From the NCBI RefSeq assembly GCF_009765685.1, contig NZ_LMUY01000015.1, positions 184,488 to 248,487 on the forward strand: a stretch of DNA of 64,000 nucleotides. The letters are read 5' to 3'. The DNA comes from Acidisphaera sp. L21. GTDB lineage: Bacteria; Pseudomonadota; Alphaproteobacteria; Acetobacterales; Acetobacteraceae. The notes beneath the pieces were generated by a model that was given only the letters and a program-made list of their open reading frames with translations, ran no database searches and had not been told where the DNA came from. The first letter of the stretch is position 1; each line of letters starts with the position of its first letter. Both the position numbers and the translations under genes were made by a program. Of this stretch, positions 18,658-27,450 are shown piece after piece.

Positions 18658-20315
18658 TCCGCCAGCCCGTAATCCCGCCGCGCTGCCTCTTCGGTCAAAT
18701 ACCCCAGCCGCACATCGCGCTTCACCGCCGCCGGGGACCGCTCCGCCGCCGAGCCCATGCCGCCGCCGCCCGGCATCTCCACGATCACCCGATCCCCCGC
18801 AGGAATGATCTGCAACCCCTTCGGCCCCAATTTCGCTCCGGATTTCAGCGCCACCGTCCCCAGCGCCCCGGCCCCGCCGCCAGACCGACCGCGCGCCGGG
18901 AACTTCGTCCGCTCGAACCCGGCGAACAACCCGAACGGCGCGTCCTCCCGGCTACCCACTTCCATGATCTGCCCCAGCCCGCCGCGCATCCGCCCGGCGC
19001 CCCCGGAATCGGCCCGCAATTCCTTGCGCCAGACCACCAGCGGCGTAATCGCCTCCGTCACCTCCACCGGCACGTTGCGAACGCCGCTGGGGAAGGGGGT
19101 CGCGGACAATCCATCCTGCTCCGGCCGCGCCCCAGCGCCACCGGAATGAAAGCTCATCACCATGAAGGAGGATCCTTTGCCGGCCCCCACGCTGGTCAGC
19201 CCATGCCCTGCGACGAACTTCAGCGTCCATAGGTTCGACGTCCCCTCCGCCGGCACCCGCCCAGGTATCGCCTGGTCCAAACACCCGTAAACCACGTCCG
19301 GCAGCATATGCCCCATGCTGGCCCGCGCATACACCGCCGCCGGATACGTCGCGTTGACGATGCAGCCGGGCGGTGCGGTCACCTTCACTGCATCCAACGT
19401 GCCCGCATTGTTCGGCACATACGGCGCCACGACGCAGTTGATCCCGAACGTCGTATACGCCTCGGTATAACAAAGCGGGCAGTTGATCGCGTAGGACGAC
19501 ATGCCGGACGTCCCCGTGTAATCCACCTCGATCGTGTCTTCCCCGATCGTCACCTTCGCCACCAGGTCGATCGGCCCTTCATACCCATCGATCCGCATCG
19601 ATGCCTGCCACGACCCCTTCGGCAGCTTACCGATCGCCTCCGTCATGGCGGCGCGGCTGCGACGGATGATCATCTCGCCCAGCGTCTCGACTTCGGACAA
19701 ACCGAATTCGCGCATCATCTCCACCAGGCGGCGGCTACCGATGTCGTTGCATGCCGTCAGCGCATACACGTCGCCGATCACCTGCACCGGCTCGCGCACA
19801 TTGGCGCGGATAATGCCCAGCAGATCCTCGTTCATCACCCCGGCGCGGGCCAGTTTCATCAGGGGAATATACAGCCCCTCGTGCCAGATCTGCCGCCCCT
19901 CCGGCGTCTGCCCCACGCCGCCCATGTCCACCAGATGCGTGGTGCAGGCGAAGATCGCAACCATCTTGCCGTCCAGGTAGGTCGGCGACACCACCACCAG
20001 ATCGTACAGGTGCCCCGTGCCCTTCCAAGGGTCGTTGGTGACGAACACGTCGCCCTCCAGCCACGTCTCCACCGGAAAATCGTGCAGGAAATGCCCCACC
20101 GACAGCGCCATCGTGTTGATGTGCCCTGGCGTCCCCGTCACCGCCTGCGCCAGCATCCGGCCGCGCAAATCGAACACCCCGGCGGAAATATCACCTGCCT
20201 CCCGCGCCGAGGTGCTGAACGCGGTGCGCACCAACGTCTGCCCCTGCTCCTCCACCACCGATAGCAATCGGTTCCACATGATCTGCAGTTCGACCTCGGA
20301 GATGGCCCGGCTCAT
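18654..20315 (-). CDS. hyuB: Hydantoinase B/oxoprolinase family protein (first pair)
   Basis: HyuB-type subunit, 553 aa. Shared family segments: ELQIMWNRLLSVVEEQ at the start, NDPWKGTGHLYD, YAINCPLCYTEAYTTFGINC, and PGGGGMGSA near the C-terminus. It overlaps hyuA1 upstream (20312-20315) and hyuA2 downstream (18654-18657) by 4 bp each, so the array is translationally coupled. Compared with the second HyuB, the active-site-type segment reads GHLYD instead of GHLPD, which may reflect a different substrate; this is an inference from one position. Acts in the cytoplasm with its HyuA partner. Confidence 0.92.
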   Translation of the reverse strand: MSRAISEVELQIMWNRLLSVVEEQGQTLVRTAFSTSAREAGDISAGVFDLRGRMLAQAVTGTPGHINTMALSVGHFLHDFPVETWLEGDVFVTNDPWKGTGHLYDLVVVSPTYLDGKMVAIFACTTHLVDMGGVGQTPEGRQIWHEGLYIPLMKLARAGVMNEDLLGIIRANVREPVQVIGDVYALTACNDIGSRRLVEMMREFGLSEVETLGEMIIRRSRAAMTEAIGKLPKGSWQASMRIDGYEGPIDLVAKVTIGEDTIEVDYTGTSGMSSYAINCPLCYTEAYTTFGINCVVAPYVPNNAGTLDAVKVTAPPGCIVNATYPAAVYARASMGHMLPDVVYGCLDQAIPGRVPAEGTSNLWTLKFVAGHGLTSVGAGKGSSFMVMSFHSGGAGARPEQDGLSATPFPSGVRNVPVEVTEAITPLVVWRKELRADSGGAGRMRGGLGQIMEVGSREDAPFGLFAGFERTKFPARGRSGGGAGALGTVALKSGAKLGPKGLQIIPAGDRVIVEMPGGGGMGSAAERSPAAVKRDVRLGYLTEEAARRDYGLAE

Positions 20316-22387
20316 GCGACTGCCCCTTCCTCGATCAGTAATTCCCCCGCCGCGGCCAGTTTGGCGGTAAACCCGGGGGGCACGATGGTGGACGTCCCGT
20401 CTTCCAACACCACCGCCGGGCCAGCGAGCCGCGCGCCCGGCGGTAGATCGCTGCGTTGGTAAATCGCTGCCTGCGCCGCAATGCCAGTCGCCGGGTCAAC
20501 CACCAACTGCGTCCCGCTCGGCGTCCCCGCCGACACATCCGCCGGCATCAGCCCTTTCGATGGTAGCGCATGCGCCTCGGACAGCGACAGGATCCAGGTC
20601 AGCGCCTCGACCTCCAGCCCCGGAATGACCCGCCCGTACAGCCGCGCATAGGTCTCATCGAACGCGGCACGCAGCGCCGCCGGGTCGATCGTGCCGGATA
20701 CGGGCAGCGCCACCGCCACCTCATGCCCCTGACCGCGATACCGCATGAACCCGGTGCGAATTTCCTCCAGCACCGCACCCGGTGCGCCCAGCTTCACGAC
20801 CTCCGCCGCCTCCGCCCGCATTTCCGTAAACAGCGCGTCGATCGCTTCCGTGTCCATCCCCTCGATCCGCACCAGCTTCGTCCGCGCGACCTCGTAGGCG
20901 ATTGGTGCGTCCAGAAACCCCATGGCGGAGCCGACGCCGGCATCGGCCGGGATCAACACTCGCTTGATGCCCAATTTCTGCGCCAGCCGCACCGCATGCA
21001 GCGGCGCCGCGCCACCGAACGCAATCAGCGTGCGCCCCGCGGTCTCCTTGCCATTCTCCACCGCATGCACCCGCGCTGCGCTGGCCATCGTCTCGTCCAC
21101 GATCTCCGCAACCCCCCGCGCTGCCTCCGCCGCTTCCATGCCCAGCGTCTCGCCCACGGATGTCATCACCGCCTTGTGCGACGCCGCCCCATCCAGCGTG
21201 ACTTTGCCCCCAGCGAACCGCGCCGGGTTGATCCGCCCCAGCACCACATCCGCATCCGTCACCGTCGCCTGCGTGCCGCCGCGGCCATAACACGCCGGCC
21301 CCGGCTCGGACCCGGCGCTATCCGGCCCGACCGCGATCCGCCGCAACTGGTCCACCCGCGCGATCGACCCGCCGCCCGCCCCGATCTCCACCATGTCGAT
21401 CACCGGAATGCGCACCGGGATGCCACTGCCCCGCACGAAGCGATAGGCCCGCGCAATCTCGAAATGTCGCGACTGCTGCGGCGTATAATCGTCGATCAGC
21501 GTCAGCTTCGCCGTGGTGCCGCCCATGTCGAACGCGATCGCCCGGTCCACGCCATTCCGAGCCGCCACGTGCCGCGCCAGGATCGCGCCGCCCGCCGGCC
21601 CGCTCTCCACCAACCGTACCGGAAACCGCCGCGCCGTCTCCACCGTCGTAATCCCGCCCGACGACATCATCAGCAGCAACGGGCACGCCGCCCCCAAGGC
21701 TGCCAACCCGTCCTGCATCCGCGCCAGGTAGCTCGCCATCAACGGCAGCACATACGCATTGGCCACGGTGGTCGACGTCCGTTCATACTCGCGGATTTCC
21801 CGACACACCTCGGCTGAAATCGAGATCCCCATATCCGGCAGCGCTGCCGCCAGTATGTCGCGCACCCGCTCCTCGTGCGCCGGGTTGACGTAGGCGTGCA
21901 GAAAGCAGATCGCGATCGCCTCCACCCGGTGCGCGCGCAGGGCAGGGACCAGCGCCAGCACCGCCGCCTCGTCCAATTCCAACAACACGGAGCCATCGGC
22001 CGCCAGACGCTCCGGCACTTCGAACCGCAAATCCCGCTCCACCAGCGGAATCGGCCGTTCCATATACAGGTCGTACTGCTCGAACCGGTGCTCGTAGGCG
22101 ATTTCCAGCGAATCCCGGAACCCCTGGGTGGTCACCAGCGCGGTCCGCGCGCCCTTGCGCTCGATCAGCGCGTTGGTGGCCAGCGTCGTGCCGTGGATCA
22201 CGAGACCCAGTTCGGCCGCCGCAACGCCGGCCTGCGCCAGGATCGCCGCCGTTCCCTCGATCACCGCCCGCTCGGGCGCCTCATGGGTGGTCAACACCTT
22301 GGTCGAAACGATGGTGCCGTGGTGGTCCAGCACGACATCGGTGAAGGTGCCGCCTATGTCGACGGCAAGCCGGGTGGATGAGGCCAT
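20312..22387 (-). CDS. hyuA: Hydantoinase/oxoprolinase subunit A (first pair)
   Basis: HyuA-type ATPase subunit, 691 aa from the ATG at 22387. Motifs: LAVDIGGTFTDVVLDHHG at the N-terminus, AIAFDMGGTTAKLTL in the second lobe, CYGRGGTQATVTDADVVLGR and IAFGGAAPLHA. The frame stays open to 22483, but that extension is not family-like. First gene of the minus-strand hyu array and divergent from the polyamine-type ABC operon at 22651. The 263-bp gap contains a palindrome and tandem repeats that could be operators for both units. Substrate unresolved: hydantoin, N-methylhydantoin, 5-oxoproline or a ketone are all known for this superfamily. Confidence 0.92.
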   Translation of the reverse strand: MASSTRLAVDIGGTFTDVVLDHHGTIVSTKVLTTHEAPERAVIEGTAAILAQAGVAAAELGLVIHGTTLATNALIERKGARTALVTTQGFRDSLEIAYEHRFEQYDLYMERPIPLVERDLRFEVPERLAADGSVLLELDEAAVLALVPALRAHRVEAIAICFLHAYVNPAHEERVRDILAAALPDMGISISAEVCREIREYERTSTTVANAYVLPLMASYLARMQDGLAALGAACPLLLMMSSGGITTVETARRFPVRLVESGPAGGAILARHVAARNGVDRAIAFDMGGTTAKLTLIDDYTPQQSRHFEIARAYRFVRGSGIPVRIPVIDMVEIGAGGGSIARVDQLRRIAVGPDSAGSEPGPACYGRGGTQATVTDADVVLGRINPARFAGGKVTLDGAASHKAVMTSVGETLGMEAAEAARGVAEIVDETMASAARVHAVENGKETAGRTLIAFGGAAPLHAVRLAQKLGIKRVLIPADAGVGSAMGFLDAPIAYEVARTKLVRIEGMDTEAIDALFTEMRAEAAEVVKLGAPGAVLEEIRTGFMRYRGQGHEVAVALPVSGTIDPAALRAAFDETYARLYGRVIPGLEVEALTWILSLSEAHALPSKGLMPADVSAGTPSGTQLVVDPATGIAAQAAIYQRSDLPPGARLAGPAVVLEDGTSTIVPPGFTAKLAAAGELLIEEGAVA

Positions 22388-22509
22388 GGGTCGTCGCACA
22401 TCCCTGCAAAATCCGGCCGGACTGTCCGCGCATGACACGGCGCTGACAAGGCGAAAAATCGCAGATGCTTTGTAACTGGCCAATAACCGGCCCCGTTCTG
22501 GCTATCCTG

Positions 22510-22522
22510 TGTGCATTGCACA
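22510..22522. promoter_or_regulatory. 13-bp palindrome TGTGCATTGCACA (candidate operator)
   Basis: A 13-bp palindrome with 6-bp arms TGTGCA/TGCACA around one base lies midway between the divergent hyuA1 (22387) and ABC permease (22651) starts. Such a site fits a dimeric repressor or activator controlling both units; the GntR regulator at 26667 is the nearest candidate, by position only. Confidence 0.45.
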
Positions 22523-22599
22523 ATCAACCAGCACCAATCTGCGCAAACGCCCGTCAAATCGTGCCCGAGCGCCGTGGCATGCGCCTTGCTGCATGTTAG

Positions 22600-22631
22600 C
22601 ACGGAACCGCAGATTACCACGGAACCGCAGA
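22600..22631. repeat. 14-bp tandem direct repeat, period 18 bp
   Basis: CACGGAACCGCAGA occurs exactly twice, at 22600-22613 and 22618-22631, 20 bp before the GTG of the ABC permease and just upstream of its AAGGAG ribosome binding site. Position and repetition suggest a regulator site or a leader element; no protein is known to bind it. Confidence 0.45.
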
Positions 22632-22650
22632 CCTCGCGGGAAGGAGCCCA

Positions 22651-23586
22651 GTGACCACGGATACCGCACCGTCCCTCGCACTGCCCCAGGCTGGCGCGCG
22701 CCGCCCGCTTGGCCGTGCACGCAGTGGCGGCGCACTGATGGTGCTGCCAGCGCTGATCTTCCTCGTCGTGTTCTTCATCGTCCCCGTCGCCATCCTGTTC
22801 TCCTACAGCGTGCTCACGCAGCCGCAGAACGGCGTCATCGGCCTGCCGCTCACGCTGAGCCATTATGGCCACCTGCTCGACACGCCGCTCTATCTCCACG
22901 TGCTGGCCATCACCCTGCGCATCAGCCTGTGGACGGCCGGATTATCCGTGTTGCTGGGCTACCCGGTGGCGCTCACCATCGTGCGCGGCACCCCCCTGGT
23001 GGGGCGGATCGTCACGATCATCCTGGTCGCGCCGTTGGTCGTCAGCATCGTGGTCCGCACCTATGGCTGGCAGCTAGTGCTGGCCAACAACCATTCTGGC
23101 GTCGCCAACTGGGTGCTCAGCTTCCTGGGCTTCGGCCCGGCGGTGCTACGCGTGATGTATACCGAAACCGCCGTCGTCGTCGGCTCCCTGCACGTGTTCC
23201 TGCCGATGATGGTGCTGCCGCTCGCCTCCTCCCTGGCGCGGATCAACCCGTCGCTGGAGGAAGCCGCCCGCACCCTCGGCGCCCCTGCCTGGCGGGTGTT
23301 CGCCCGGGTCACCTTCCCGCTCAGCATCCCCGGTTTGATTGCCGGTCTCACCATCGTGTTCTCCTTGACGGCGGCCTCCTACGTCACGCCAGCCATCCTG
23401 GGCGGCAACTACGCGCAGATGCTGGGCAATTTGTTGGAGCAGCAGGTCGTCAGCGTCTACGACTGGCCGCTCAGCTCCGCGATCGCGGTGGTGATGGTGG
23501 TGCTGACCTTCGTCGTGAACGGCCTGTCCGTCTTCCTGCTCGAACGCCGCCTCAAAACCCGGCGCCGTTTGTCGGAGGCACGCTGA
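22651..23586 (+). CDS. Polyamine-type ABC transporter permease (PotB-like)
   Basis: Inner-membrane permease, 311 aa, of the binding-protein-dependent type found in spermidine/putrescine and iron/thiamine importers. Six hydrophobic segments are apparent, the first at about residues 28-52. The EAA coupling loop is EEAARTLGAPAWRVFARVTFP. The start is GTG at 22651 with a strong AAGGAG ribosome site 4 nt upstream (22641-22646). First gene of a four-gene importer operon (permease, permease, binding protein, ATPase), divergent from the tandem hyu genes. That layout suggests the imported compound is the hyu substrate, but the ligand is not identifiable. Confidence 0.92.
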   Translation: MTTDTAPSLALPQAGARRPLGRARSGGALMVLPALIFLVVFFIVPVAILFSYSVLTQPQNGVIGLPLTLSHYGHLLDTPLYLHVLAITLRISLWTAGLSVLLGYPVALTIVRGTPLVGRIVTIILVAPLVVSIVVRTYGWQLVLANNHSGVANWVLSFLGFGPAVLRVMYTETAVVVGSLHVFLPMMVLPLASSLARINPSLEEAARTLGAPAWRVFARVTFPLSIPGLIAGLTIVFSLTAASYVTPAILGGNYAQMLGNLLEQQVVSVYDWPLSSAIAVVMVVLTFVVNGLSVFLLERRLKTRRRLSEAR

Positions 23587-24389
23587 TGGGCGGCAGGTTG
23601 TCCGGTGGCACCGCCTGGCTGGTCTACGGCATCACTGCCTGCGTGATGGTGTTCGTCATGGCGCCGTTGCTTGTGGCGATCTCGATCTCGTTCTCCGCCG
23701 CCCCCTTCGCCAGCTTCCCGCCGCAGGGCTTCACGTTCGACTGGTATCGCCAGGTGCTCGTGGATCCGGACTTCATCGACGCCTTCAGCTTCAGCATTGG
23801 ATTGGCGTTGGCGTCCACGGTTACATCGGTCGCATTGGGCCTGCCCGCGGCGTTGGCGCTGCAACGGTCCAACATTCCGGCGGCGTCTGTGATGCAAGGC
23901 GTGCTGCTATCGCCGCTGATCTTCCCGGTGCTCATCACCGGCCTGGCGCTGCTGCAATTCTATTCCGCCGCCAACATGCAGCAGGCTGTGGTCAACCTCT
24001 ACATCGGCCATACGTTGGTGACGCTTCCCTACGTGGTGCGTACCGTCACCGCCAGCCTGCAACTGGTCGATCGCTCGTTGGAGGAGGCTGCCCGCACCCT
24101 TGGCGCCGACCGCTGGCGCACATTCCGACGGGTCACCATTCCGCAAATCGCACCCGGCGTCGCCGCTGGAGCGCTATTTGCCTTCATGGTGTCGCTGGAC
24201 AACTACCCGATTTCGATGTGGCTGTCGGACGCACGCGCGGTGCCGCTGCCGATCCTATTATTCCAGCGCATGTCCAGCGTATTCGACCCCTCCATCGCCG
24301 CCATGGCAAGCCTGATGATTCTGGTCGGCGCCGCCGCCGTGGTCGTGCTGGAACGGCTGGTCGGGCTGCGCCGGGCCATGGGTATCTAA
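23586..24389 (+). CDS. Polyamine-type ABC transporter permease (PotC-like)
   Basis: Second permease of the importer, 267 aa, with six hydrophobic segments and the coupling loop EEAARTLGADRWRTFRRVTIP. The segment AAPFASFPPQGFTFDWYRQVL is typical of PotC-class permeases. The ATG at 23586 overlaps the previous stop (TGATG, 23584-23588), so translation is coupled. Heterodimerises with the preceding permease in the inner membrane. Confidence 0.92.
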   Translation: MGGRLSGGTAWLVYGITACVMVFVMAPLLVAISISFSAAPFASFPPQGFTFDWYRQVLVDPDFIDAFSFSIGLALASTVTSVALGLPAALALQRSNIPAASVMQGVLLSPLIFPVLITGLALLQFYSAANMQQAVVNLYIGHTLVTLPYVVRTVTASLQLVDRSLEEAARTLGADRWRTFRRVTIPQIAPGVAAGALFAFMVSLDNYPISMWLSDARAVPLPILLFQRMSSVFDPSIAAMASLMILVGAAAVVVLERLVGLRRAMGI

Positions 24390-24407
24390 GCAACGCAACG
24401 GAGACGC

Positions 24408-25490
24408 ATGATGGATTTCGATTACAAGCTCAGCCGCCGTCGTGCCGTCACCGTCCTGGGCGCCGGGCTGGCCGCGCCCATGTTCTTCATCCGCAATGGC
24501 TGGGCGCAGGCAAAGTCGATCAACGTCGGCACCTACACCGGCCCGCAGGGCGAGTTCATTCGTCGCCAGGTCATTCCTAAGTTCCAGTCCGAATTCGGCT
24601 GCCGCGTGTTCCAGACCGAGAACGTGACGTTGGGCCAGATTGCCATCCTGCGGACGCAGAAGGCGAACCCGACCTACAGCGTGATGTTCATGGACGATGT
24701 CGGCGTGCCCGTCGCCAAGGACGAAGACCTGATCGCCCCGCTGCCGAAAGACAAGATGCCGAACCTGGCAAACGTCATTCCTCGCTTCGTGCTGAATGAT
24801 GGCTATGCCGCGGCCTTCGCCGTATCCACGATCGCGCCGTTCTACAACACCCAGGCGGTCAAATCGATCGAGACGTGGGAGGACATGTGGGACCCGAAAT
24901 ACAAGGGCCGCGTCATGCTGGTGACGCCGAAGCAGACGCAGAGCGTGCAATTGCTGGTCGCCGCCACCGCGTTGGCGACGAAGAAGACGTTCCAGGAAGC
25001 CCAATACCTGATCGATTCCGGCTGGGAGAAAATGGCCGCGCTGAAGCCGAACGTGCAGACCGTCTACGACAACAACGTCACCGCCGTGCTGCAGATCGCG
25101 CAGGGCCAGGCCGATATCGGCGGCCCGGATTTCTCCAAGACGATCATGCCCTACGCCATGAAGAAGGCGCCCCTCGCCATGTCCGCCCCGAAGGAGGGTG
25201 TCTTCGGTGGGGTCAACACCGTCACCGTGGTGAAGAACTGCCCCAACCCCGATCTGGCAGCCGCCTTTGCCAACCGGATGCTGGATGACGGCATTCAGAA
25301 GGCGCTGGCGGAATACGTCTTCTCCGCCCCCACGGTAAAGAACATCACGCTCAACGCCGAAACCGCCGCCATCGCCGCCTACCCGGAATCACGGATGGAC
25401 GAGATGAAGCTGATGACGATCGATTGGAGCCTGATCAATCCGAAGCGCGGCGCCATCGTGGAAAAATACAACCAGGTCTTCGGGTCCTGA
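24408..25490 (+). CDS. Extracellular solute-binding protein (PotD-like), Tat-type signal
   Basis: Periplasmic binding protein of the PotD/ferric-type class, 360 aa. The N-terminus carries a twin-arginine-like signal (SRRRAVTVLGAGLAA) with cleavage after WAQA, so export may be by Tat. The mature protein starts KSINVGTYTG. The hinge-type segment YNTQAVKSIETWEDMWDPKYKG is typical. ATGs at 24408 and 24411 are both possible; GGAG at 24400-24403 fits the second better. It delivers ligand to the two upstream permeases. Similar proteins bind polyamines, opines or amino-acid derivatives, so a hydantoin-like ligand is an inference from the neighbouring hyu genes. Confidence 0.9.
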   Translation: MMDFDYKLSRRRAVTVLGAGLAAPMFFIRNGWAQAKSINVGTYTGPQGEFIRRQVIPKFQSEFGCRVFQTENVTLGQIAILRTQKANPTYSVMFMDDVGVPVAKDEDLIAPLPKDKMPNLANVIPRFVLNDGYAAAFAVSTIAPFYNTQAVKSIETWEDMWDPKYKGRVMLVTPKQTQSVQLLVAATALATKKTFQEAQYLIDSGWEKMAALKPNVQTVYDNNVTAVLQIAQGQADIGGPDFSKTIMPYAMKKAPLAMSAPKEGVFGGVNTVTVVKNCPNPDLAAAFANRMLDDGIQKALAEYVFSAPTVKNITLNAETAAIAAYPESRMDEMKLMTIDWSLINPKRGAIVEKYNQVFGS

Positions 25491-25494
25491 ACCG

Positions 25495-26595
25495 TTGGAG
25501 ATAAAATCCGCCGACCTCGCCCTCTCGGGACTGACCAAGACCTACGGCCACTCGCTCGCCGTCGACAATGTCACGGTCCGGATCGGCACTGGGGAGATGG
25601 TGGCGTTGCTCGGCCCCAGCGGCTGCGGCAAGACAACGACGCTGCGGATGATCGCCGGGCTTATCGAGCCGAGCGGCGGCGACATCCTCATCGGCGGCCG
25701 GTCGATCGTGAATGTCCCCGTGCACAAGCGCAACATCGGCATGCTGTTCCAGAGCTACGCGCTGTTCCCGCATCTGAGCGTGGGGCAGAACGTCGCCTTC
25801 GGGCTGGAAATGCGCGGCGTGCGCAAGGCAGAAGCTGCCCGGCGCGTGACGGACGCACTCACCCTGGTGCAACTGGACCATCTGGCCGAGCGCTTGCCCA
25901 CCGCCCTGTCTGGCGGCCAGCAGCAACGCGTGGCACTGGCGCGTGCGCTGGTGATCGAGCCCAGCGTCATGCTGCTGGACGAGCCATTGGGCGCGCTGGA
26001 CAAAAGCCTGCGGGAGAGCATGCAGGTCGAGTTACGCCAATTGCAGCAGCGCCTGGGCATCACCACGGTGATCGTCACCCACGACCAGGAGGAGGCGCTG
26101 ACGCTCGCCGACCGCATCGTCATCATGCGCGCCGGCAAGCTGGAGCAGATCGGCACCCCGCAGGAGATCTATTCCCGTCCGGTCTCCCGCTTCGTCGCCG
26201 GGTTCATCGGCGCGTCCAACTTCCTGCGCGGCCACGTCGCCGGGTCCGATGGCGGCACGACGCTGGTGGCGCTGCAGGGCGGCGCCCGCGTCACGGTGCC
26301 GACGCAGGCCGGCGCGTCCGGGGAGGTAATGGTCGCCCTGCGCCCGGAGGCGATCCAGGTGCAGCCCTTCGCCGGCCAGAACGACGCCGCCCCCAACACC
26401 ACCCAGGCCACCATCGAGCAGATCATCTACCGCGGGTCGCTGACCCATCTGTATCTGCGGCTGGACGATGGCGCGCCTCTGCTGGCCTTCCACCAGAACC
26501 GCGCCGGGGAGCGTGCGCCGGCCGAATTGTCACCCGGCGGCCGCGTCGTGGCCCGCTGGACGGAGGAGAACAACCACCTGGTGGCGGATCGCTAG
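25495..26595 (+). CDS. Polyamine-type ABC transporter ATPase (PotA-like)
   Basis: ATP-binding subunit, 366 aa, with nucleotide-binding domain and C-terminal TOBE domain (from about residue 285). Walker A GPSGCGKT is at 40-47, the Q-loop Gln at 86, the signature LSGGQQQR starts at 138, Walker B VMLLDEP is at 158-164 and the H-loop His is at 196. All key residues are present. The start appears to be TTG at 25495, only 4 bp after the binding-protein stop and without a clear ribosome site, so it probably relies on translational coupling. Powers the two permeases at 22651 and 23586. Confidence 0.9.
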   Translation: MEIKSADLALSGLTKTYGHSLAVDNVTVRIGTGEMVALLGPSGCGKTTTLRMIAGLIEPSGGDILIGGRSIVNVPVHKRNIGMLFQSYALFPHLSVGQNVAFGLEMRGVRKAEAARRVTDALTLVQLDHLAERLPTALSGGQQQRVALARALVIEPSVMLLDEPLGALDKSLRESMQVELRQLQQRLGITTVIVTHDQEEALTLADRIVIMRAGKLEQIGTPQEIYSRPVSRFVAGFIGASNFLRGHVAGSDGGTTLVALQGGARVTVPTQAGASGEVMVALRPEAIQVQPFAGQNDAAPNTTQATIEQIIYRGSLTHLYLRLDDGAPLLAFHQNRAGERAPAELSPGGRVVARWTEENNHLVADR

Positions 26596-26666
26596 CCGCA
26601 CGGCCGATTTGTGTCCTGGCCCAGATCACGCCACAACGAGGCCTCCTGAAACCCTGAGCCGAGCCC

Positions 26667-27443
26667 TTGTCAAACACCGACCCGACGGCCCCCGCCGCCC
26701 GCGCCCTCCAGGCCGTGGGCGATCTGCAGCCCCGCTACGCCACGGTCGCCACCGCCATCGCAACGGACATTTTGGACGGCCGCCGCCCGGTCGGCCAGAT
26801 GCTGCCGCCCGAAGGCGAGCTATGCGTCACCTACGGCGTCAGCCGCTCCACCGTGCGGGAGGCGTTGCGGCGCCTGCGGGAATTGGGGCTGGTGGAGGCG
26901 ATCCGCGGTGTCGGCACCCGCATCATCGCCGACCAGCCGCGCAGCAATTATGTTCTGGCTGCGCAATCCATCGCCGACGTCATGGGCTATGCCGGGCCGA
27001 CATCGCTGGAGATCACCGGGCGCGACGACGTCGTCGCCAACGCCGCCCTAGCCCATCGGCTGGGATGCGAGGAAGGCTCCGGCTGGTGCCACGTCGTGGG
27101 CGTGCGCCGGTCGGACAAGGCGGCAATTTCCTGCGTCGACCTGTATATCGCGGCCGAATTCGCCGCCATCGCCGACGACCCGGCGCTCGTCACCATCGCG
27201 GCCTACCGCCTGGTTGCACAGCAGCTCGGTATTGTGGTGGCGGAGATCAAGCAGGAGATCGGCGCCATCGCCCTGAGCGAGGCGCAAGCCGCCGTGCTGG
27301 GCAGCGCACCCGGCAGCCCTGGCTTGCACATCCGCCGGCGCTTCTACGCCGCGGGCGGCCGGCTGGTGGAGGCGACGCTGAACGTGCACGCCGCCGCCGA
27401 CCGGTTCGCCTATGCCCTGCGTCTTGGCGGCGAGGCGGAGTAG
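26667..27443 (+). CDS. GntR-family regulator, HutC/UTRA subfamily
   Basis: Transcription factor, 258 aa. The winged helix-turn-helix is at about residues 22-92 (PPEGELCVTYGVSRSTVREA in the recognition region), followed by a UTRA effector-binding domain at about 110-250 (DLYIAAEF and the GRLVEATLNVHAAADRF segment). The start is TTG at 26667; no good ribosome site is visible. It lies 71 bp after the ATPase on the same strand, so it may be the last gene of the importer operon, and converges with the MmgE/PrpD gene 7 bp away. Likely targets are the hyu/ABC control region or the site at 28915; HutC proteins usually sense a pathway intermediate and repress. Confidence 0.9.
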   Translation: MSNTDPTAPAARALQAVGDLQPRYATVATAIATDILDGRRPVGQMLPPEGELCVTYGVSRSTVREALRRLRELGLVEAIRGVGTRIIADQPRSNYVLAAQSIADVMGYAGPTSLEITGRDDVVANAALAHRLGCEEGSGWCHVVGVRRSDKAAISCVDLYIAAEFAAIADDPALVTIAAYRLVAQQLGIVVAEIKQEIGAIALSEAQAAVLGSAPGSPGLHIRRRFYAAGGRLVEATLNVHAAADRFAYALRLGGEAE

Positions 27444-27450
27444 GCGCCGC

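Noticed and set aside
17260..18672. A 470-codon open frame on the plus strand
   Set aside because: Antisense to hyuA2; Arg/His/Gln-rich shadow composition.
20570..21817. A 415-codon open frame on the plus strand
   Set aside because: Antisense to hyuA1; same shadow composition.
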